Assembly: GCA_905210385.1 (NCBI GenBank) | Contig: CAJLWS010000114.1 | Span: 1-5,358, forward strand | Origin: an uncultured Eubacteriales bacterium | Lineage (GTDB): Bacteria > Bacillota > Clostridia > Oscillospirales > Oscillospiraceae | Direction of reading: 5' to 3' | Length of the DNA: 5,358 nt | In this document: one piece after another, positions 1 through 5,358 of the stretch | Layout: each line of letters begins with the position of its first letter | Numbering within the stretch: position 1 is the stretch's first letter | Program-made: the position numbers and the translations under genes | The notes under the pieces: model-generated | Seen by the model: the letters and a program-made list of their open reading frames with translations, nothing else | The model's database searches: none | Told to the model about the DNA's origin: nothing

Positions 1-2341
<2,341 letters not shown>

Positions 2342-2393
2342 GGTGAATTGTCCCTCCACAACTAACATATTTGATCTACGCTGGTATTCTTTG

Positions 2394-2405
2394 CGTTCGA
2401 GAACG
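2394..2405. promoter_or_regulatory. Possible operator dyad at the ppdK start site
   Basis: CGTTC-GA-GAACG is an inverted repeat with 5-bp arms and a 2-bp centre. It directly abuts the ppdK -10 box and covers the predicted transcription start, where a bound repressor would block initiation. It is not the Firmicutes LexA box (GAAC-N4-GTTC; here the half-sites are inverted and closer), nor the paired PurBox of B. subtilis. A short dyad like this can occur by chance, so the call is tentative. Confidence 0.25.
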
Positions 2406-2434
2406 ATTTTAGTGGAAAAGGGAGTAAAAGTCAA
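2406..2434 (-). promoter_or_regulatory. Sigma-A type promoter of ppdK
   Basis: On the minus strand, TTGACT (2429-2434) is followed by a 17-bp spacer and TAAAAT (2406-2411). Each hexamer differs from the consensus TTGACA/TATAAT at one position and the spacing is ideal. The predicted start is near 2399, giving a ~58-nt leader before the ppdK ATG. No riboswitch-like fold is apparent in that short leader. Confidence 0.72.
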
Positions 2435-2560
2435 GAACTGAGTGGACGCCACCATAAAAAAAGGAAATGTGCTTGAAACGAGGGCACGCGGAAGGGAAAA
2501 AGAAGGAAATATGACGTGGATCCAGAGGAAAGCGCGGCCCAAAACTGGGGAAGCTGTCCC

Positions 2561-2589
2561 TTGCATTCCAGGGAGGGAGAGCATATAAT
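2561..2589 (+). promoter_or_regulatory. Sigma-A type promoter of purF
   Basis: TTGCAT (2561-2566), a 17-bp spacer, then a perfect TATAAT (2584-2589). Predicted start is near A2596, so the first transcribed bases read about AUUC followed by seven U. This gives purF its own promoter and an untranslated leader of ~130-137 nt. The -35 matches consensus at four of six positions. Confidence 0.72.
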
Positions 2590-2595
2590 GTCCAT

Positions 2596-2732
2596 ATTCT
2601 TTTTTTACGCTGGGACGGGTTGAGCCGGAGGCTGCCCGAAGTCCGCGCGGCGGCCGCCAAGGAGGGCGGTACCCAAACTCCACGCATGGTCCAAAGAGGG
2701 AGATGCGCGGGACGGAAGGACAGATGACTGCA
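2596..2732 (+). promoter_or_regulatory. GC-rich structured leader of purF mRNA
   Basis: The leader begins with a T7 run (2600-2606) and then becomes very GC-rich. Hand folding gives an imperfect stem with GGAC/GTCC (2613-2616/2641-2644), GGG/CCC (2617-2619/2635-2637) and GCC/GGC (2624-2626/2630-2632), then a second hairpin CCGCC/GGCGG (2654-2658/2665-2669) with a six-base loop. A 10-bp palindrome GGCGGCCGCC (2649-2658) gives alternative pairings. A perfect AAGGAGG (2659-2665) lies in the second hairpin with no start codon at usable distance. I could not match it to the purine, PRPP (ykkC), THF or T-box classes, and no terminator follows. A regulatory role is unproven. Confidence 0.35.
2714..2720 (+). 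promoter_or_regulatory. Ribosome-binding site that bears on the purF start
   Basis: GGAAGGA is the only Shine-Dalgarno-like motif at workable distance from a purF start. It ends 12 nt before the ATG at 2733 and only 3 nt before the ATG at 2724. Aligned to AAGGAGG, the effective spacing is about 10 nt for 2733 and about 1 nt for 2724, so 2733 is favoured. The earlier in-frame ATG at 2703 has GAGGGAG almost touching it and is less likely. Confidence 0.5.
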
Positions 2733-4151
2733 ATGGCAATTCATGAAGAGTGTGGGGTATTCGGCATCTATGACCCTGCTGGCGGGTGCGCCCAGAGCAC
2801 CTATTATGGACTGTACGCCCTGCAGCACCGGGGGCAGGAGGCCTGCGGCATCGCAGCCATGAACGGCATGGAGCTGCGGTGTCACAAGGATGTGGGACTG
2901 GTGGGAGATGTGTTCTCCAAGGAGATCCTGGACCGGCTGGACGGCACCATGGCGGTGGGCCATGTGCGCTATTCCACCACCGGCGGCTCCCTGCGGGAGA
3001 ACGCCCAGCCCCTGACCATCAAGTACGTGAAGGGCACCCTGGCGGTGGTCCACAACGGCAACCTGGTGGGGGTGGAACAGCTCCGCCGGGACTTTGAGTA
3101 CCGGGGGGCCATCTTCCACACCTCCACCGACTCGGAGATCATCTCCTACCTCATCGCCCAGGAGCGGCTCCGGTGCTCCTCCATTGAGCAGGCAGTGGCA
3201 AATACCATCCGCCAGCTGCGTGGGGCATTTTCCCTGGTGGTGATGAGCTCCAGAAAACTCATCGCCGCCCGGGATCCCTGGGGCTTCCGCCCCCTGTGCG
3301 TTGGCAGACGGGGGGACGCCTGGATCTTCGCCTCCGAGTCCTGTGCCCTGGACAGTGTTGGGGCCACCTCTGTCCGGGATGTGGAGCCGGGCGAAGTGGT
3401 CTACGTGGACCTGAAGGGGGAGCTGCGTTCCATCCGGGACTGCTGCGGTACTCAGAGGACGGGGCTTTGCATCTTCGAGTTCCTGTACTTTGCCCGTCCG
3501 GACAGCTTCATTGACGGCCAGTGGGTCCACGACGCCCGCATCCTGGCTGGCCGGTACCTGGCCCGGGAGCACCCCAGGCAGGCGGACGTGGTCATCGGCG
3601 TGCCTGACTCAGGGCTGAACGCCGCCAAGGGCTACGCCATGGAGTCCGGTATACCTTATAACGACGGGCTGATCAAAAACCGCTATGTGGGGCGCACCTT
3701 CATCAAGCCCGACCAGGCCAGCCGGGAGCAGGCGGTAAAGCTCAAGCTCAACCCCCTGCGCTCCACCATCGACGGCAAGCGGGTGGTGGTCATTGATGAC
3801 TCTATCGTCCGAGGCACCACCTCCAGCCAGCTGGTGCGCCTGTTGCGGGATGCGGGCGCCAAGGAAGTCCATATGCTCTCCTCCGCCCCCATGTTCCTCG
3901 CTCCCTGCTATTTCGGTACCGACATCCCCTCCAGGAAGGAGCTGATGGCCTGCAACCATACCCTGGAGGAGATGCGGCAGATCATCGGGGCGGATACCCT
4001 GGGCTTTCTGTCGGTGGATAGTCTGGGCAGGATTGCGCCTGACTGCCGATGCGGGTTCTGCACCGGCTGCTTCACTCAGCACTACCCTATTCCTATTGAC
4101 CGTGAAGAGAGCCAGTACCGCACAAAAGATATGTGCAGAATCACAAAATAG
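2733..4151 (+). CDS. purF: Amidophosphoribosyltransferase (glutamine PRPP amidotransferase), Fe-S type
   Basis: Catalyses the committed first step of purine synthesis: PRPP + glutamine + water to 5-phosphoribosylamine + glutamate + PPi, in the cytoplasm. From ATG 2733 the protein is 472 aa, close to B. subtilis PurF (476). The N-terminal Ntn glutaminase domain has the nucleophile Cys7 in HEECGVFGIY; the six residues before it would be a propeptide cleaved on maturation. HVRYSTTG (77-84), HNGN (107-110) and STDSE (131-135) form the glutamine site. The C-terminal phosphoribosyltransferase domain has the PRPP loop VVVIDDSIVRGTTS (351-364) and GLIKNRYVGRTF before it. Cys246, Cys392, Cys443 and Cys446 (240, 386, 437 and 440 counted from the mature Cys1) match the [4Fe-4S] ligands of the Bacillus enzyme, implying an oxygen-labile protein. 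Alternative in-frame starts are 2724 and 2703. No other pur gene is adjacent; glnA follows with its own promoter. Confidence 0.98.
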   Translation: MAIHEECGVFGIYDPAGGCAQSTYYGLYALQHRGQEACGIAAMNGMELRCHKDVGLVGDVFSKEILDRLDGTMAVGHVRYSTTGGSLRENAQPLTIKYVKGTLAVVHNGNLVGVEQLRRDFEYRGAIFHTSTDSEIISYLIAQERLRCSSIEQAVANTIRQLRGAFSLVVMSSRKLIAARDPWGFRPLCVGRRGDAWIFASESCALDSVGATSVRDVEPGEVVYVDLKGELRSIRDCCGTQRTGLCIFEFLYFARPDSFIDGQWVHDARILAGRYLAREHPRQADVVIGVPDSGLNAAKGYAMESGIPYNDGLIKNRYVGRTFIKPDQASREQAVKLKLNPLRSTIDGKRVVVIDDSIVRGTTSSQLVRLLRDAGAKEVHMLSSAPMFLAPCYFGTDIPSRKELMACNHTLEEMRQIIGADTLGFLSVDSLGRIAPDCRCGFCTGCFTQHYPIPIDREESQYRTKDMCRITK

Positions 4152-4181
4152 CGGTTTTGACATGGTTGAAAGCTGCTTTTT
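4151..4181 (+). terminator. Probable intrinsic terminator of purF
   Basis: The last base of the TAG stop starts an 8-bp stem: GCGGTTTT (4151-4158) pairs with AAAGCTGC (4169-4176) through two G-U wobbles, with a 10-nt loop, and is followed at once by TTTTT (4177-4181). Position, U-tract and lack of linker fit Rho-independent termination. The stem is only moderately strong and the U-run is short, so some read-through toward glnA is possible. Confidence 0.5.
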
Positions 4182-4209
4182 GCGCTAAAAATTTGCATCC
4201 GCGCAAAAA
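4177..4209. repeat. 9-bp inverted repeat just upstream of the glnA promoter
   Basis: TTTTTGCGC (4177-4185) and GCGCAAAAA (4201-4209) are perfect inverted arms around a 15-bp AT-rich centre, ending 4 bp before the glnA -35 box. The T-run lies on the 5' side and the A-run on the 3' side, the reverse of a terminator. It could therefore be a protein-binding dyad for glnA or an mRNA 3' hairpin on read-through. Its T-run is shared with the purF terminator. Confidence 0.4.
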
Positions 4210-4213
4210 AACG

Positions 4214-4241
4214 TTGACAAAATGGCGTTTCATGCTATACT
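4214..4241 (+). promoter_or_regulatory. Strong extended -10 promoter of glnA
   Basis: A perfect TTGACA (4214-4219), a 16-bp spacer and TATACT (4236-4241) preceded by TGC, which makes an extended -10. Predicted start is near A4248, giving a ~142-nt leader. I found no TGTNA-N7-TNACA site of the GlnR/TnrA type around it, so control by those Bacillus regulators is not indicated. Confidence 0.82.
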
Positions 4242-4247
4242 AAACCC

Positions 4248-4302
4248 ATAAGCAAGAGGACAAAGGCGTTCCACCCAAGGCGGATGGAGCGCCTTTGCTT
4301 AT
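4248..4302 (+). promoter_or_regulatory. 5'-terminal long hairpin in the glnA leader
   Basis: CAAAGGCGTTCCA (4261-4273) pairs with TGGAGCGCCTTTG (4285-4297): 13 bp with one G-U wobble and an 11-nt loop. The predicted first transcribed bases ATAAGCAA (4248-4255) can instead pair with TTGCTTAT (4295-4302), sharing TTG with the long stem, so the outer part can switch between two pairings. No U-tract follows on the plus strand, so this is not a simple terminator. A role in mRNA stability, protein binding or switching is possible but inferred. Confidence 0.5.
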
Positions 4303-4326
4303 AAAAAACGCACAGACCCACGCCTG

Positions 4327-4363
4327 GATCCGCCGGGGGCTGGCATAGGCTCCGGTGGGGATC
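4327..4363 (+). promoter_or_regulatory. Second hairpin in the glnA leader
   Basis: GATCC (4327-4331) pairs with GGATC (4359-4363), with further inner pairing of the CCGG at 4333-4336 with the CCGG at 4352-4355 and an imperfect apical part. It ends ~12 nt before the glnA ribosome-binding site and has no U-tract, so if it acts it is more likely through translation or protein binding than termination. The fold was drawn by hand and alternative registers exist. Confidence 0.35.
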
Positions 4364-4389
4364 AGTATTTATGGAAAGGGGCAGTTACC

Positions 4390-5358
4390 ATGGCAAGCAA
4401 TACCGGTTACACCAAGGAAGACGTCATTCGCATTGTGAAGGAGGAGGATGTGAAGTTCATCCGTCTTCAGTTCACAGATATCTTTGGCCAGCTGAAGAAC
4501 GTGGCCATCACCGCCTCCCAGATCGAGAAGGCCGTGAACAACCAGATCATGTTTGACGGTTCCTCCATTGAGGGCTTTGTCCGGATCAACGAGTCCGACC
4601 AGTATCTCTACCCTGACCTGAAGAGCTTCCGGATCTTTCCGTGGCGGCCCAGCCACGGCAAGGTGGCCCGCCTGATCTGCGATGTGCACAACCCTGACGG
4701 CAGCCCCTTTGTGGGCGATCCCCGCCAGGTGCTCAAGCGGGTGATCCAGAAGGCCAACGACATGGGCTTCGACCGGTTCAACGTGGGCCCGGAGTGCGAG
4801 TTCTTCCTGTTCCAGACCGACGAGGAGGGCAAGCCCACCACCAAGACCAACGACGAGGCGGGCTACTTTGACCTGGGCCCCCTGGACCACGGGGAATCCA
4901 CCCGGCGGGAGATCTGCCTGGCCCTGGAGCAGATGGACTTCGAGATCGAGGCATCCCACCACGAGGTGGCCCAGGGCCAGCATGAGATCGACTTCAAGTA
5001 CGCCGAGGCCATGCACGCCGCCGACAACATCATGACCTTCAAGCTGGCGGTGAAGACCCTGGCCCAAAAGAATGGCCTGCACGCCACATTTATGCCCAAG
5101 CCCATCTTCGGCATCAACGGCTCGGGTATGCACACCAACATGTCCCTGTTCCGGGACGGCAAGAACGCCTTCTATGATCCCGATGGGGAGAAGGGGCTGT
5201 CCAAGGTGGCGTACTCTTTCATCGCCGGCATCCTGGCCCACATGAAGGGAATGACCGCCATTACCAACCCCTTGGTCAACTCCTACAAGCGCCTGGTGCC
5301 CGGCTATGAGGCCCCCTGCTACATGGCCTGGTCCGCCTCCAACCGTTCCGCCCTGATC
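4390..5358 (+). CDS. glnA: Type I glutamine synthetase (GSI-alpha-like), 3' end beyond the window
   Basis: Makes glutamine from glutamate, ammonia and ATP; a cytoplasmic dodecamer in this family and the main entry of ammonia into amino groups. 323 codons are present of a usual ~440-445. The N-terminal beta-grasp domain has QFTDIFGQLKNV (27-38) and FDGSSIEGFVRI (55-66). R65 corresponds to B. subtilis R62, which takes part in glutamine feedback inhibition. Metal ligands are visible as E135 and E137 (GPECEFF), E192 and E199 (HEVAQGQHEID) and H248 (NGSGMHTN). NSYKRLVPGYEAPC (297-310) carries the glutamate/phosphate-site arginine. Start: ATG 4390 with AAAGGGG (4375-4381) 8 nt upstream. The sequence follows the B. 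subtilis-like class; the adenylylation-site region is outside the window. Its own promoter and structured leader precede it; upstream purF uses its product. Confidence 0.98.
   Translation, partial: MASNTGYTKEDVIRIVKEEDVKFIRLQFTDIFGQLKNVAITASQIEKAVNNQIMFDGSSIEGFVRINESDQYLYPDLKSFRIFPWRPSHGKVARLICDVHNPDGSPFVGDPRQVLKRVIQKANDMGFDRFNVGPECEFFLFQTDEEGKPTTKTNDEAGYFDLGPLDHGESTRREICLALEQMDFEIEASHHEVAQGQHEIDFKYAEAMHAADNIMTFKLAVKTLAQKNGLHATFMPKPIFGINGSGMHTNMSLFRDGKNAFYDPDGEKGLSKVAYSFIAGILAHMKGMTAITNPLVNSYKRLVPGYEAPCYMAWSASNRSALI

Larger units (their letters stand above)
2342..2732. other. Divergent ppdK-purF intergenic region
   Basis: This 391-bp non-coding stretch contains, left to right, the ppdK ribosome-binding site and leader, a small dyad, the ppdK promoter, a spacer (2435-2560), the purF promoter and the purF leader. 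The spacer is purine-rich on the plus strand from about 2455 to 2530 and contains AAGGAAATGTG at 2461-2471 and AAGGAAATATG at 2503-2513 in direct orientation, 42 bp apart. No convincing gene lies on either strand: the open frame running through it on the minus strand (2409-3572) is the antisense shadow of purF extended into the gap. I found no PurBox (CCGAAC-type inverted pair). Confidence 0.6.

Noticed and set aside
2517..2524. TGGATCCA palindrome in the intergenic spacer
   Set aside because: An 8-bp palindrome with no extension and no placement relative to either promoter that suggests function; expected by chance.
2659..2674. Possible T-box antiterminator sequence (AGGGCGGTACC resembles AGGGTGGTACCGCG)
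   Set aside because: Only part of the conserved 14-mer is matched. There is no specifier stem or downstream terminator, and purF is not an amino-acid or aminoacyl-tRNA gene.
2409..3572. 387-codon minus-strand open frame across the purF leader and 5' half of purF
   Set aside because: Antisense shadow of purF. The composition is unlike a folded protein, no ribosome-binding site was seen, and it crosses the purF promoter region.
3609..4163. 184-codon minus-strand frame opposite the 3' end of purF
   Set aside because: Overlaps the conserved phosphoribosyltransferase and Fe-S parts of purF on the other strand; no recognisable protein features.
4140..4250. GlnR/TnrA operator near the glnA promoter
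   Set aside because: TGACA occurs at 4158-4162 and 4215-4219, but neither has TGTNA at the required distance, so the TGTNA-N7-TNACA pattern is absent.
4261..4310. The 4261-4297 hairpin as a purF terminator
   Set aside because: It lies downstream of the glnA promoter and is followed by CTTATAAAAAA rather than a T-run, so it belongs to the glnA leader.
4371..4556. 61-codon plus-strand frame starting ahead of glnA
   Set aside because: It runs out of frame through the glnA start, has no Shine-Dalgarno of its own and shows no domain; glnA in the other frame is unmistakable.
4369..5241. 290-codon minus-strand open frame opposite glnA
   Set aside because: Shadow of the real glnA frame; low-complexity H/V/L/G-rich translation without motifs.

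Overview
The window shows a high-GC, GC3-biased bacterial chromosome segment with core metabolic genes only. The proteins are of Firmicutes/Clostridia type: a bacterial pyruvate phosphate dikinase close to the Clostridium symbiosum enzyme, an iron-sulfur PurF of the Bacillus type, and a GSI-alpha-like glutamine synthetase. High GC together with these protein types suggests a gut Oscillospiraceae-like clostridium (Flavonifractor, Pseudoflavonifractor or Intestinimonas relatives). This is inference from protein character, not a database result.

Layout: 1-2341, minus strand, ppdK, with its last ~93 codons beyond the left edge. 2342-2732 is a divergent intergenic region. It holds a consensus-like minus-strand promoter for ppdK, a consensus-like plus-strand promoter for purF, a purine-rich spacer between them and a GC-rich structured purF leader. 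2733-4151, plus strand, purF. 4152-4389 holds a probable intrinsic terminator, a 9-bp inverted repeat, a near-perfect extended -10 promoter and a ~142-nt structured leader for glnA. 4390-5358, plus strand, glnA, cut by the right edge after 323 codons.

Functional links: glutamine synthetase makes the glutamine that PurF uses as amide donor in the first step of purine synthesis. PPDK links pyruvate, PEP, ATP/AMP and pyrophosphate, and PurF releases pyrophosphate. The three genes have separate promoters, so they are neighbours rather than one operon. No other pur genes are in view.

I see no mobile element, CRISPR array, tRNA, rRNA or defence system, and no candidate for a wholly new system. The parts worth a second look are non-coding: the glnA leader with its 5'-terminal long hairpin, the purF leader with a Shine-Dalgarno sequence in a hairpin loop, and a small dyad at the ppdK start site. 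Long open frames opposite all three genes are compositional shadows.
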